A DNA stretch of 42,008 bases from Phycisphaerae bacterium (GTDB lineage: Bacteria > Planctomycetota > Phycisphaerae > Sedimentisphaerales > Anaerohalosphaeraceae). This document shows positions 33,174 through 41,918 of the stretch, one piece after another. The translations under genes were made by a program, and so were the position numbers. Where the stretch lies: NCBI GenBank assembly GCA_029858345.1, contig JAOUFG010000010.1, positions 1-42,008 of the forward strand, read 5' to 3'. How positions within the stretch are numbered: position 1 is the first letter of the stretch; each line of letters opens with the position of its first letter. Below the pieces are notes generated by a model, which saw only the letters and a program-made list of their open reading frames with translations, made no database searches and was not told where the DNA came from.

Positions 33174-33828
33174 GGTAAAAGTTTTAGCCGAGGGGCAGAC
33201 GGAGGTTAAGTTCGTCAATTCCATTCTCGCCCCATTTTGGGGTTCCAAAGGGATTGCCCTTGCCCCTGTTCTCTTGCGAGAACGAGGTGGCAGCTTTCGG
33301 TATTCACGAATTCAAAAAGAAATCACAAATGCCCTCAAGTCAGAATCCCGAGTGTATGTAACCACATTTGTTGACTATTATGGTATGCCAAACGACTGGC
33401 CCGGCAGAGAAGCGGCGAACGCGTATCAGACCGTTCAGGAAAAAGCCAAAACCATCGAAGATGCGTTACTATCCGATATCCAAAAGCAAATGGGAGAGCC
33501 ATTTAATCCGGCTCGATTTATACCTTATGTGCAGATGCATGAATTTGAAGCATTGCTTTTTTCGGACCCCATAGTTTTAGCGAATTCCCTTGGTGAAACA
33601 GCACTTTCTGAATACTTTGACAAAATTCGAAACTCTTTTTCTTCACCGGAAGCAATTAACGATAATTTTGAAACATGTCCGTCAAGGCGGATTACGAATG
33701 TTTATCCACAATTCAAGAAGACTATCAACGGTATCACTGCCGCTGGACACATTGGCTTGAATCAAATGCGACAGGCATGCCCTCATTTCAACGAATGGAT
33801 AACAAAACTGGAATCCCTTGCGGAATAG
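33166..33828 (+). CDS. DUF4276 protein, probable TOPRIM-like effector
   Basis: A 220-residue DUF4276-family protein. The start ATG at 33166 overlaps the ATPase stop. The N-terminal KVLAEGQTEVKFV resembles the first strand and Glu of TOPRIM folds (E9, E13), and VTTFVDYYGMPNDWPG (D70) would be the second acidic strand. RFIPYVQMHEFEALLFSD (about 117-134) is the most conserved family stretch. TOPRIM-like partners of AAA ATPases often cleave nucleic acid in response to phage. The catalytic assignment is inference. The gene ends 13 bp before the HAD phosphatase but is compositionally different from it. Confidence 0.82.
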   Translation: MNRVKVLAEGQTEVKFVNSILAPFWGSKGIALAPVLLRERGGSFRYSRIQKEITNALKSESRVYVTTFVDYYGMPNDWPGREAANAYQTVQEKAKTIEDALLSDIQKQMGEPFNPARFIPYVQMHEFEALLFSDPIVLANSLGETALSEYFDKIRNSFSSPEAINDNFETCPSRRITNVYPQFKKTINGITAAGHIGLNQMRQACPHFNEWITKLESLAE

Positions 33829-33841
33829 AAAGTTATAAACA

Positions 33842-34537
33842 ATGCTCAAAGCGGTGATATTTGATTTTGACGGTGTGATTGCGGATTCGGAGTTACTGCA
33901 TTATAAAGCGCTAAATGCCGTGTTCAATCGCTACGGCGTGGACGTGCCCAAGGAGGTCCACTGGGAAAAATATCTCGGCTACAGCGACCTGGATAACATC
34001 GAAGCGGTCAACCGTGATTATCGCATGGGATTGGATGATGCCAAAGTACAGGTATTGATCGATGAGAAAAAAGTCATTTTCGATGAGCTTGTTGTATCCG
34101 GTTCCATTATCATCGACGGTGTGGCTGTATTCATTCGGCGGTTAATTGACAGCGGTATCCGCAGGGCCATCTGTTCCGGGGCACTGCGCAGCGATATCGA
34201 CCTCATGCTGGATGGCTCCGGTTTTGGGAATGCGTTCGAGGCCATTATCGCCGCTGATGACGTCAAGCACGGCAAGCCCGATCCCGAGGGCTATCTGTTG
34301 GCGCTGGACAAGCTTAACCAGTCCGGCGACCCCGTCAAGGCAGGCGAATGCGTTGTCATCGAGGATTCGCACTGGGGCCTGGAGGCCGCCGCCGCCGCAG
34401 GCATGAATCCCGTCGCCGTCACAACCACCTACAACCGAAACGAGCTGGCCCCCAAAGCGAAAAAAGTTGTCGACCGGCTTGATGAACTCTCAATAGAAAA
34501 TCTTCGCGCCCTTTGCGATGCCGATGCGTCCACTTAA
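33842..34537 (+). CDS. HAD-superfamily phosphatase (beta-phosphoglucomutase-like)
   Basis: A 231-residue HAD hydrolase with motif I FDFDGVIADSE (nucleophile D8, acid D10), motif II around AICSGALRSDI, motif III Lys in DDVKHGKPDPEGYL and motif IV VVIEDSHWGLEAAAAAGM. The helical cap is of the C1 type seen in beta-phosphoglucomutase and phosphoglycolate-phosphatase-like enzymes. The substrate is not predictable. It is nearly contiguous with the DUF4276 gene, so it may be read from the same transcript, but its composition fits the host chromosome. Confidence 0.88.
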   Translation: MLKAVIFDFDGVIADSELLHYKALNAVFNRYGVDVPKEVHWEKYLGYSDLDNIEAVNRDYRMGLDDAKVQVLIDEKKVIFDELVVSGSIIIDGVAVFIRRLIDSGIRRAICSGALRSDIDLMLDGSGFGNAFEAIIAADDVKHGKPDPEGYLLALDKLNQSGDPVKAGECVVIEDSHWGLEAAAAAGMNPVAVTTTYNRNELAPKAKKVVDRLDELSIENLRALCDADAST

Positions 34538-34618
34538 GAGGTGTCTCTTTAGGTCAAGTGTCTATTAAATTAAAATTCCACATTATCTGTGCTATAAGAG
34601 CTATTTTGTTCCCAGAAC

Positions 34619-34646
34619 TTGACTTTTTGACATGTCGTTCTATACT
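34619..34646 (+). promoter_or_regulatory. Promoter of dnaG-rpoD
   Basis: TTGACT (34619-34624), a 16-bp spacer and TATACT (34641-34646), about 77 bp before dnaG. A better TTGACA at 34627-34632 is only eight bases from the -10 and cannot be the -35 for it. Confidence 0.6.
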
Positions 34647-34722
34647 TTATTGTCTAAGGGAAAACGAAAAGAGATAAGAAGCTTAAAGGAACCTCGCGAA
34701 GGGGCAACACTACGGAGATGTC

Positions 34723-36537
34723 TTGGCTGGGAAATGGGATTATAGTCTGATCAGCCGGATTCAGCAGGCCAATGACATTGTCGATGTCATTTCTGAACAT
34801 ATGAATCTGGATAAAAAGGGAAAGGAAATGGTGGGTCTGTGCCCATTCCACACCGACCACAAGCCCAGTCTGTATGTGAATCCTGACAAACAGATATTCA
34901 AGTGTTTTGCCTGCGGCGCTGGCGGTGATGTCCTGAAATTCGTCCAGATGAAAGAAAACCTGACGTTTCCACAGGCCGTCGAGCGTCTGGCGCACCGAGC
35001 GGGCATCGCAATCGAACCGACTCGCCGGCAGCAGGGTGCTTCTCAGGGCGATCAACTCGATCCGGCAATCGTTGAAAAATTAAATACGTGGGCGTTGAAA
35101 CAGTGGACGGCCAATCTGTGGGACGCCCAAAAAGGTGCCGCGGCCAGAGAGTATCTCGCCGGTCGTCATATCAAAGAAGAAATGGCGAAAAAATGGCAAC
35201 TTGGATTGGCAATCGATGCCTGGGACGACCTCACAAAACAGGCGGTGGAAAAGAAGATTGCGAATAAATATCTTATTCAGGGCGGATTGGCCGTCGAAAA
35301 GGATCGCGGCGGCTGCTATGACAAGTTCAGAAACCGCCTGATGTTTCCGATTTTCGATGTGACCGGTCGGGTGATTGGCTTTGGCGGCCGCACCTTGGGC
35401 GACGACCCGGCCAAATATATGAATTCACCGGCCACGGCGCTGTTTGACAAGAGCAACTCCCTCTACGGACTGTATCAGGCCCGCGAGGCGATTTCCTTAA
35501 GCGGAACCGCCATTGTAGCCGAAGGTTATACGGATGTTATGATGGCCCATCAGTTTGGGATCGAGAATGTCGTGGCTGCGTTGGGCACAAGCTTAACAGA
35601 CGGTCACGTAAAAATATTACGTCGATACGCCAAGCGTATCGTGTTGCTCTTTGACAGTGACGTTGCGGGAAAAGCCGCCGCCAACAGGGCGTTGGAGGTG
35701 TGTCTGGGACAAAAAATAGATGTTCGGCTTGCGTTCGTGCCGGAAGGCAAGGACCCTTGCGATTATCTGCTCGAAGCAGGCGCCGATGCGTTCAGGAAAG
35801 TCATTGAGGCGTCCGAAGACGTGCTTGAATTCAAATGGAAAGTACTTTCCGAGCAGTTGCAGGACGGTCGGAATCTCTCCGACCGCACCGAAGCGATCCG
35901 TCGCTTTCTGCAAACGGCGGCAGGGGCCTTTGAGGCCCGGCAGATGGATTCTATCAGCCGGGCGGTTGTCGTGGCCCGGCTCAGTGAGTTGCTGGGAATT
36001 TCTTCAAGCCGTATTGAGGAGGAAATTACGACGATTCAAAAACAAAAACGTCGTGCTCAGCGTAGTAGAGAAAATGTTACTGAGCAGGGGGTGCAGGTTG
36101 CGGACGAAAGCATCGATTTGGCTTCAAAATCACAGTGCGAGATACTGGAAGTCCTATTGGAGCGTCCCGGCTGCTTTGAGGAAATTGCCGATCGGGTTTC
36201 TGTCAGCGATTTCGGCCCGGACCAGCGGCTGACAGAACTGGCCGAGGCGGTCTTTGGTGTGCTTAGCGAGACGGGCGGTTTGCGGGTATCGCAGGTCTAT
36301 GCCCGAATTCAGTCGCCCCGGACGGCGACTTTACTGACGCATCTGCAAACCGTTGTTGAGCAAAAAGAGAATTTGTACAACCAGTTGGAAGGCGCGTTGG
36401 CGATGCTGGAAAAGCAGCGATGCGACAATCGCATACAGAAGCTGAAACAGCATCTGGACGATGACGACGAACTCAAGAAAATACATCAGCAGATCGCCCG
36501 AAAAGGGCGGAACCTGAGAAATGCGGGATTATATTGA
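34723..36537 (+). CDS. dnaG: DNA primase
   Basis: A 604-residue bacterial primase that makes RNA primers for replication. The CHC2 zinc-binding domain has C40, H43, C61 and C64 (LCPFHTDHKPSLYV, FKCFACGAGGDVLKF). The RNA-polymerase core motif RFRNRLMFPIFD-like segment is at about 202-212. The TOPRIM domain has E267 in VAEGYTDVMMAHQ and D311/D313 in VLLFDSDVAGKAAA. The C-terminal helicase-interaction region ends in a basic helical tail. The start is TTG at 34723 with CGGAGA five bases upstream; ATG at 34718 is in another frame with a quick stop. rpoD follows 26 bp later. Confidence 0.96.
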   Translation: MAGKWDYSLISRIQQANDIVDVISEHMNLDKKGKEMVGLCPFHTDHKPSLYVNPDKQIFKCFACGAGGDVLKFVQMKENLTFPQAVERLAHRAGIAIEPTRRQQGASQGDQLDPAIVEKLNTWALKQWTANLWDAQKGAAAREYLAGRHIKEEMAKKWQLGLAIDAWDDLTKQAVEKKIANKYLIQGGLAVEKDRGGCYDKFRNRLMFPIFDVTGRVIGFGGRTLGDDPAKYMNSPATALFDKSNSLYGLYQAREAISLSGTAIVAEGYTDVMMAHQFGIENVVAALGTSLTDGHVKILRRYAKRIVLLFDSDVAGKAAANRALEVCLGQKIDVRLAFVPEGKDPCDYLLEAGADAFRKVIEASEDVLEFKWKVLSEQLQDGRNLSDRTEAIRRFLQTAAGAFEARQMDSISRAVVVARLSELLGISSSRIEEEITTIQKQKRRAQRSRENVTEQGVQVADESIDLASKSQCEILEVLLERPGCFEEIADRVSVSDFGPDQRLTELAEAVFGVLSETGGLRVSQVYARIQSPRTATLLTHLQTVVEQKENLYNQLEGALAMLEKQRCDNRIQKLKQHLDDDDELKKIHQQIARKGRNLRNAGLY

Positions 36538-36563
36538 TATGGATGAACTAAGTAGAGGATTCA

Positions 36564-38453
36564 ATGGTTTCTAAAAAAACGAAAAAGCAGCAAATAAACG
36601 AGCAGGACGAATTGGAATTGACCGAAGACGGCGATCTCGATCCCATCGAGGGCGAAGAGGATTTGCCCGATGAGGAGGAAGCGGATAAGACGCCGGATGA
36701 AAAATCGGAGAAGGATGCCGATAAAGAATCCGAGGCGTTGGATACGGAAGAGGACAGAAAAGGTGCCGCCGTCCGTAACGAGAAAATCGAAAAGACAATC
36801 AAAGCCATTGTCGCCAAGGGCAAGGAAAAGGGCTTTCTGACCTATGAGGAGTTGAACGATGCGCTCCCGGATGAAATCATCAGTCCCGCTCGTTTGGACA
36901 GTCTCTTGATGACATTTGATGAAATGGGCGTTCAGTTATTGGATGAAGCGGACGTCCAGAAAGATCAGGACGAAGACTTTGAGGATACAGACAAGGTGGG
37001 GCGCAGTGAAGATGAAGATGACCTTGAAGAGGACCTGGCCCTCGAGGCCGAACTCACTGCCGAGCCCGAAGGCCGCAAAGTTGACGATCCGGTTCGTATG
37101 TATCTGACGCAGATGGGAGAGATTCCCCTGCTGACGCGTGATGAAGAAATCAGTCTCGCCCGGAAGATCGAACTGACCCGTCTGGCGTTTAGACGCAAAG
37201 TGCTTGAGAACGACTATTGTGCCAGAGCGGCTGTGGAAATACTGAACCAGGTGGATGACGGGACGCTGCCGTTCGATCGAACCATGAAAATGAGCAGCGG
37301 AGAGGCGTATGAAAGAGCCGTTGTCAAAAACCGTCTGCCCGCGAACGTTGCGACGGTCAACCTGTTGCTGGACCGAAACACCGAGATTTTCTTTGCGACA
37401 AAGGAACTCAAGGACATTGATAAGATCAAACAGAATGTTAAGCAGATCCATCGGAATCGCAGAAAAATCGCGACCCTTCTTGAAGAACTGAGTTTGCGAA
37501 CCAGCCGCATTCAGCCAATGATGAAAAAGCTCCAGGGGATTCAGCAAAAGATGCACCAGTTGCAGCCGCTGATCGAAGCGGGACCGACACGGGACTATGA
37601 CCCCGAAGATATTGAGGCGATCAAACAGGAACTGGTGGGTTTGCAGGAATTGGTGCTGGAAACCCCCAAGCAACTGGACAAGCGGTTGCGGGCGATCAAT
37701 GCGGTCTATACTCAATACGAAGACGCCAAGCGAAAACTCTCCGGCGGAAACCTTCGGTTGGTGGTCTCCATCGCGAAAAAGTACCGAAACCGCGGCCTGA
37801 GCTTTCTGGACATCATTCAGGAAGGCAATACCGGTCTGATGCGTGCCGTGGACAAATACGAGTATCGCAGGGGCTATAAATTCAGCACCTACGCCACATG
37901 GTGGATTCGTCAGGCGATCACACGGGCCATTGCCGATCATGCCAGGACGATTCGTATTCCGGTTCACATGATCGAAACGATGAGTAAACTCCGAATGATC
38001 GGTAAAAACCTGCTGCAAAAACTTGGACGCGAGGCAACCATCGAGGAAATTGCCGAAGTCGCCAAGATGAGCGTTACGGAAACCCGTCGCGTCCTCAAGA
38101 TCAGCAAGCATCCGTTCAGTCTGGATCGTCCCATCGGCGAGAGCGAAGACAGCTACTTCGGTGATTTCATCGAGGATGAATCCGCCGAGTCCCCGGTACA
38201 GTCTGCGACACAGGAAATGCTCAAGGATCGCATCGACGAAGTGCTCAAGACGCTGACCTACCGGGAACGCGAGATCATCAAACTGCGTTACGGCATTGGC
38301 GATGGCTACACCTATACGCTGGAAGAGGTGGGGCGCATTTTCAAAGTCACCCGTGAGCGTGTCCGGCAGGTGGAGGCCAAAGCGATCCGAAAACTCCAGC
38401 ATCCGGTGCGTTCAAGAAAATTGGAAGGGTTTATGGATCACCAGACCGTGTGA
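36564..38453 (+). CDS. rpoD: Primary RNA polymerase sigma factor
   Basis: A 629-residue sigma-70. The first 170 residues are strongly acidic (region 1.1 plus a spacer). Region 1.2 is [20 protein letters not shown]; a charged helical insert separates it from region 2. Region 2 has [40 protein letters not shown] and [20 protein letters not shown]. Region 3 starts [13 protein letters not shown]. Region 4 has [16 protein letters not shown] and the helix-turn-helix [20 protein letters not shown]. The -35/-10 pairs seen in this window fit recognition by such a factor. AGAGGATTCA precedes the ATG. With dnaG it makes a macromolecular synthesis operon lacking rpsU. Confidence 0.97.
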   Translation: MVSKKTKKQQINEQDELELTEDGDLDPIEGEEDLPDEEEADKTPDEKSEKDADKESEALDTEEDRKGAAVRNEKIEKTIKAIVAKGKEKGFLTYEELNDALPDEIISPARLDSLLMTFDEMGVQLLDEADVQKDQDEDFEDTDKVGRSEDEDDLEEDLALEAELTAEPEGRKVDDPVRMYLTQMGEIPLLTRDEEISLARKIELTRLAFRRKVLENDYCARAAVEILNQVDDGTLPFDRTMKMSSGEAYERAVVKNRLPANVATVNLLLDRNTEIFFATKELKDIDKIKQNVKQIHRNRRKIATLLEELSLRTSRIQPMMKKLQGIQQKMHQLQPLIEAGPTRDYDPEDIEAIKQELVGLQELVLETPKQLDKRLRAINAVYTQYEDAKRKLSGGNLRLVVSIAKKYRNRGLSFLDIIQEGNTGLMRAVDKYEYRRGYKFSTYATWWIRQAITRAIADHARTIRIPVHMIETMSKLRMIGKNLLQKLGREATIEEIAEVAKMSVTETRRVLKISKHPFSLDRPIGESEDSYFGDFIEDESAESPVQSATQEMLKDRIDEVLKTLTYREREIIKLRYGIGDGYTYTLEEVGRIFKVTRERVRQVEAKAIRKLQHPVRSRKLEGFMDHQTV

Positions 38454-38457
38454 TGTG

Positions 38458-38476
38458 GCACGGGCATCTTGCCCGT
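38458..38476. repeat. CACGGGC/GCCCGTG hairpin between convergent genes
   Basis: CACGGGC-ATCTT-GCCCGTG lies in the 39-bp gap between rpoD and the convergent phosphatase gene. It lacks a T-run on either side. It may act as a 3' barrier for both transcripts, or be another short dispersed repeat. Confidence 0.55.
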
Positions 38477-38492
38477 GATGGCCGGAAAAGTC

Positions 38493-39707
38493 TTAAAGAA
38501 TCTCCAGCCCGATCGCCGTGACATCGTCGATCTCGCCGGGCTCGAATCGGTAGTCCTCGGCCATGCGGTTCAGGGTCTCGAACATCGGATCAACGGGCAA
38601 CACACCGAGGTCGGCAAATGCCTGATTGAAATGAAATTGTCCGGTGTCATCGCTGTGTCCGAGCATGGGTTCGGCCCCGTCGGAATAGACAAACAGCTTA
38701 TCGCCGGGCAATAGCTGGATGGATTGCTGCTCGAAATCGGCTTCCGGGAAGATGCCCAGCAAACCGCCGCGGGTTTGAAGTTGAATCCGTTCCCCATTGC
38801 GTATCAGGACCGGATAGGGGTGTCCGGCACGGGCATAGTCAAGTTTCAGCGTTTTGATATTCAGCAATCCATAGAAGCAGGTGGCAAACAGACATCCCGC
38901 CAGTTCCTGTTCGGACATTCGCAGGTTCAGCGTAGTAATGACCTCCCACGGCTTGAAAATGTAATAGTCATCGTCAATCGTTTGCCGCATCACCGCCGCC
39001 TGCTTGAGGAACATCGTCAGCAGGGCTGCGGGCATCGAATGCCCCACGGCGTCGGCCAGATAAAATCCGATATGGTCCTCATCCAGCCGCGCGATGTCAT
39101 AGATGTCGCCGGAAACCCATTCGGCAGGGCGAAACATCGCCGCCCAGCGAACGTTGGCTGTATGGGGCAGTTGTGCCGGCAGGAAATTCCGCTGTACCCG
39201 ACCGGCCATTTCAAGCTGCTCGGTGGTGTCTTTATTCAGATACAATTGGCAGTTGTGCGATTTTTTCTCCGAAAGGTCTTTTTGCAGCCGCCGGTAATAC
39301 TTGACATTGCTTTCGATCCGTGCCCAGAGTTCTTCATATCCCGTGGAAGCGGTCTTAGATGCTAACTGTAAAGCATCGGTGTTTACGAAGTCAGGGGTGT
39401 TATGGAAAATCATCGAGATGTCCTGCCGGTCCAGGTGTGCGAACAGCTCCTCGAACACCTTGGCCTGCTCCGGAGTGAGCAGTTCGGCGTCAAAAACCAC
39501 CGTTCCGAGAATTTTTCGGTTGTAAATGCAGGATTGAAAGTCGCCAATCGAAACACGGTCCCATAAAAGGCCGTTTTTATTGAGACTTTCCACCAGTTCC
39601 TCAGAAACCGGCCGGTCGCCGACAAACAGCACATTCACCGGTGCCGCGTAATTCACCGAACAGGATGTAACGTCCGTTTCCATCATCATTTTATCGGCCC
39701 AAATCAT
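38493..39707 (-). CDS. SpoIIE/RsbU-type PP2C phosphatase
   Basis: About 404 residues. The C-terminal half is a PP2C-like SpoIIE domain: QVRNFLP-type linker (AGRVQRNFLPAQLP), GDIYDIARLDEDHIGFYLAD, AVGHSMPAALLTMFLKQA, YARAGHPYPVLIRNG, GDKLFVYSDGAEPM and IDDVTAIGLEIL. The Asp pairs in GDIYD, LADAVGHS and IDDVT would hold the metals; GHSM replaces the usual GHGM. The N-terminal 110 residues look like a response-regulator-like fold (VNVLFVGDRPVSEEL, ILGTVVFDAELLTPEQ) that may be degenerate. Such proteins dephosphorylate anti-sigma antagonists. I chose ATG at 39707; frames open to TTG 39812 read through unconserved sequence. Confidence 0.85.
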   Translation of the reverse strand: MIWADKMMMETDVTSCSVNYAAPVNVLFVGDRPVSEELVESLNKNGLLWDRVSIGDFQSCIYNRKILGTVVFDAELLTPEQAKVFEELFAHLDRQDISMIFHNTPDFVNTDALQLASKTASTGYEELWARIESNVKYYRRLQKDLSEKKSHNCQLYLNKDTTEQLEMAGRVQRNFLPAQLPHTANVRWAAMFRPAEWVSGDIYDIARLDEDHIGFYLADAVGHSMPAALLTMFLKQAAVMRQTIDDDYYIFKPWEVITTLNLRMSEQELAGCLFATCFYGLLNIKTLKLDYARAGHPYPVLIRNGERIQLQTRGGLLGIFPEADFEQQSIQLLPGDKLFVYSDGAEPMLGHSDDTGQFHFNQAFADLGVLPVDPMFETLNRMAEDYRFEPGEIDDVTAIGLEIL

Positions 39708-40011
39708 GGCCGTCTTGGTATTTCTATGTCGGACACTACCCACCCCCAACTTAACATCGCAACTCCGGCCGGCAACCCGAAAAACAAAAACCGGACACAG
39801 CATATCGTTCAATGCGTGACAGAAAAATATCGAAAATACGAATGATGGCCCCGGTTGACAAATACAGGTTTAGATGATATAAGTATCTTTTGAGCTGTTT
39901 GCGACATGCTGAGATTAGATTGTCGTCATCGCGACTCACAGCGCAAATCGCATTTTTAGTATGTTTTCCAAAGCAGTATTTTGAGGCCAAGGCCTTGTAA
40001 ATAAAGACTTT

Positions 40012-40096
40012 GGAGGAGTGGCCGAGCGGCTTAAGGCGGCGGTCTTGAAAACCGTTGTGCGGAAACGTACCGGGGGTTCGAATCCCTCCTCCTCCG
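40012..40096 (+). tRNA. tRNA-Ser (anticodon UGA)
   Basis: An 85-nt class II tRNA. The acceptor GGAGGAG (40012-40018) pairs with CTCCTCC (40089-40095), with discriminator G at 40096 and no encoded CCA. The anticodon loop CTTGAAA has TGA at positions 34-36. A long variable arm (TGTGCGGAAACGTACC region) and T-arm GGGGG-TTCGAAT-CCCTC complete it. It is the integration site of the adjacent element: a second 3' half of a tRNA-Ser lies at 41838-41892. Confidence 0.95.
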
Positions 40097-41299
40097 TTCA
40101 AGGACAGGCACTGACAACGACTGATTGTCAGTGCCTATTTTCTTTTCAAGAAAAGACTTATGATTTTCAATTTCTCTTTTCAGATTTTCGTTTTCTCTGA
40201 CTTTCACTGACTGGCGATGCTTATTAGGGTAAGCAGTTTGGGCAGTTTTTTGTGCAGTTTTACCCCAAATGTGTGCAGTTTTTGTGTCAGTTTTTTGGCT
40301 CTCAACAGGCAGATTATCCGTGCCGGTTTTAATTTGGACTATTTCTGTTGTTTTCGCTATATCGGGTAAGACTTCAAGGGCTGCACGTTCACTGGATTGG
40401 ACTACATGGCTGTATCTATCCATAGTCAGGGTAATAGTCGAATGGCGCGCCAAAGACTGTGCAACTCGTGGACTTACCCCGCCTTTGGTGAGATTTGTGA
40501 TAAAAGTATGTCGCAGGGCGTGAAAATCTGCATAACGTCCAGAGTCGTCAAGATATTCAACTTCGGCAAGTTTCAAGTCCTTCTGAATCATCCGGGATGT
40601 TTTGCTACTGTCGAGCTTTGGGAATATTTTGGTATTTGGGGTATCAGTTCTTTCATCCATCCATTTTTTGAGTAAATCGACAATATCCTTACGCAGTGGA
40701 ATACGTTCCCCGGCTAATACGATCTTATTTTTTAGCTCCCCCGGTTGAAGGTAATATAGGGCTTCATCTGTTATGTCATGGGCCTGTATAACGGTTTCAG
40801 GGGGCATCATTCGAGCAATCTGTTCAATCATATATGATTTACCGCTTGCCGATGCGCCATACACAATCCCTGACAGTGGCTTATCTAAAAGTCTTGAAGT
40901 CTGGACAAGATAGAGCGTCAAACACAATTCTTTTTCCCCGGCTATGCCTATCTGCTCAATATCCCTGCTGATTCGCGCAAAAAGGTCAGGGTTTTTAAGC
41001 ATTTCTAAAGCTTCATTTATGATGTTTTCGGGGCAATCATCCAGAGGGTTCTTTTCTGTCGGTTCCTGCTGCCGCTTTGCATTTAGTTGGTCGATGTTTT
41101 CAATAAATGCTCTGTCCAGCGTGTTCGTTTCCAGCCCGGTCTTTTCTGCTACGGTTTTCAGAAAAGGTGCCCGGCTTCTATGAGAATGTAGACTAATCTT
41201 ATCAACTGCAATTAGCTTTTCATCCTGAAATGCCTTAACGGTTGCTCTATCTGTTTTATTGTCAACAGGTGTGATTTCAAAAGTTACTCCATTACTCAT
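40031..41299 (-). pseudogene. Chimera: element ATPase N-terminus fused to tyrosine recombinase C-terminus
   Basis: A 422-codon open frame. Residues 1-197 look like the N-terminal and Walker A part of a mobile-element primase/helicase-type ATPase: SGIVYGASASGKSYMIEQIA (P-loop 148-155), then LQPGELKNKIVLAGER. From about 198 the sequence is the C-terminal part of a tyrosine integrase: IPLRKDIVDLLKKWMDE, GRYADFHALRHTFITNL (H260, R263), AQSLARHSTITLTMDRYSHV (H286, Y296). The first catalytic Arg, normally upstream of IPLR, is missing, as are the Walker B and downstream parts of the ATPase. The last 22 codons are antisense to tRNA-Ser (ERRRRDSNPR...). The fusion is in frame and has a GGGGGA ribosome-binding site. 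I read it as an internal deletion product, probably inactive. Confidence 0.75.
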
Positions 41300-41450
41300 G
41301 TTTTCCCCCTCGAATAGTCATTTTCACTTTTCGCTGAAAGCGTGCAATTTCAACTCCGATATGATATTGAGCTATTTCAGTTAGGTCTGCTATTTCACAG
41401 AATTTGGCCCCAGCGTTAAACCATTCCCGAAAATCCTTATATAAAGGCAC
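41292..41450 (-). CDS. 52-residue protein coupled to the chimera
   Basis: A short leftward frame starting at GTG 41450 (AAGGGAA just upstream) and ending at TAA 41292-41294. Its stop overlaps the chimera start in ATGAGTAA, an eight-base overlap that suggests real translational coupling. The peptide (MPLYKDFREWFNAGAKFCEI...) reads like an alpha-helical small protein with a possible helix-turn-helix (FCEIADLTEIAQYHIGVEIA). Small regulators in front of the replication gene are common in integrative elements. The coupling is the best evidence; the function is unknown. The 197 bp upstream (41451-41647) is AT-rich with no other gene seen. Confidence 0.45.
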   Translation of the reverse strand: MPLYKDFREWFNAGAKFCEIADLTEIAQYHIGVEIARFQRKVKMTIRGGKHE

Positions 41451-41647
41451 TTCCCTTAATCCAACGACTTATAAACTCCCCCGGGAATATCAATAGCAGT
41501 TATAAATATGTAAATCGGCTATCTATTCAATTTTTCCCACAACATGATATAAGTGGAATTAGCAATCCCGATCTGATTATGCAGAAAAGATATGACTCTT
41601 TTTACACAAAAAGAGAATTGGCGATTTGCCACAGAAACCAGCCAAAA

Positions 41648-41840
41648 TTATTTTGAGCATTCAGTCAAGGACAAAATGGCTTGCTTTACATTGGGTGGCA
41701 ATCCATCCCATTTTTCAATCAGCGTTTCCAATTCCGGGGGCAGTACAGGGGCCTCATGTGCAGTTTTTGTGTCAGTTTGATTTTGTGTATCTTGTAAGTC
41801 ATTGTTTTTACATTCGTTATGTAATTCTGGGGGCAGACTT
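41648..41840 (-). pseudogene. Integrase C-terminal tail remnant
   Basis: The minus strand reads ...TDTKTAHEAPVLPPELETLI, then EKWDGLPPNVKQAILSLTE and CSK-stop (41648-41650). A tail of the form PELxxLIxxWxxLPxxxxxAI is what I recall at the C-termini of planctomycete tyrosine integrases. No start codon precedes it, and the frame meets a TAG within the adjoining tRNA fragment. A 22-base stretch (41757-41778) coding for TDTKTAH is identical to 40272-40293 in the chimera. It is therefore a second, diverged integrase 3' end. Confidence 0.55.
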
Positions 41841-41892
41841 GAAAACCGTTGTAGGGAGACCTACCGGGGGTTCGAATCCCTCTCCTCCTCCG
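41838..41892 (+). repeat. tRNA-Ser 3'-half copy (att site)
   Basis: From CTTGAAAACCGTTGT (41838-41852) through a variable arm GTAGGG-AGA-CCTAC and the T-arm GGGGG-TTCGAAT-CCCTC to CTCCTCCG. It lacks the acceptor 5' strand and D-arm, and has two extra bases (TC) before the 3' acceptor strand, so it is not a functional tRNA. Its variable arm differs from the intact gene at 40012-40096, so it came from another tRNA-Ser allele, as expected for an attP-borne copy. Confidence 0.8.
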
Positions 41893-41918
41893 TGAGTTTT
41901 CGGCAATGCTGAAAAAAA

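Larger units (their letters stand above)
40012..41892. mobile_element. Degenerate integrative element at tRNA-Ser
   Basis: Left boundary: intact tRNA-Ser. Right boundary: a tRNA-Ser 3' half (41838-41892). Both copies carry CTTGAAAACCGTTGT and, 24 bases further, the T-arm sequence, so they form attL/attR-like repeats about 1.79 kb apart. Inside, on the minus strand, are a 52-residue ORF, a chimeric ATPase/recombinase gene running into the tRNA, and a separate integrase C-terminal remnant. The size and broken genes show that most of the element has been deleted. Confidence 0.75.

Noticed and set aside
34627-34646. TTGACA-TATACT as the dnaG promoter
   Set aside because: Only eight bases separate the hexamers; TTGACT at 34619 with 16 bp is the workable pair.
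36936-38402. 488-codon open frame antisense to rpoD
   Set aside because: Mirror of sigma-factor codons; no motifs, and rpoD on the other strand is certain.
39751-40101. 116-codon leftward frame starting in the tRNA antisense (NGGGGIRTPGTF...)
   Set aside because: Its start is antisense tRNA-Ser, a well-known source of false proteins; no other support.
41838-41892. Second functional tRNA-Ser
   Set aside because: It lacks the 5' acceptor strand and D-arm and has two extra bases in the 3' acceptor region.
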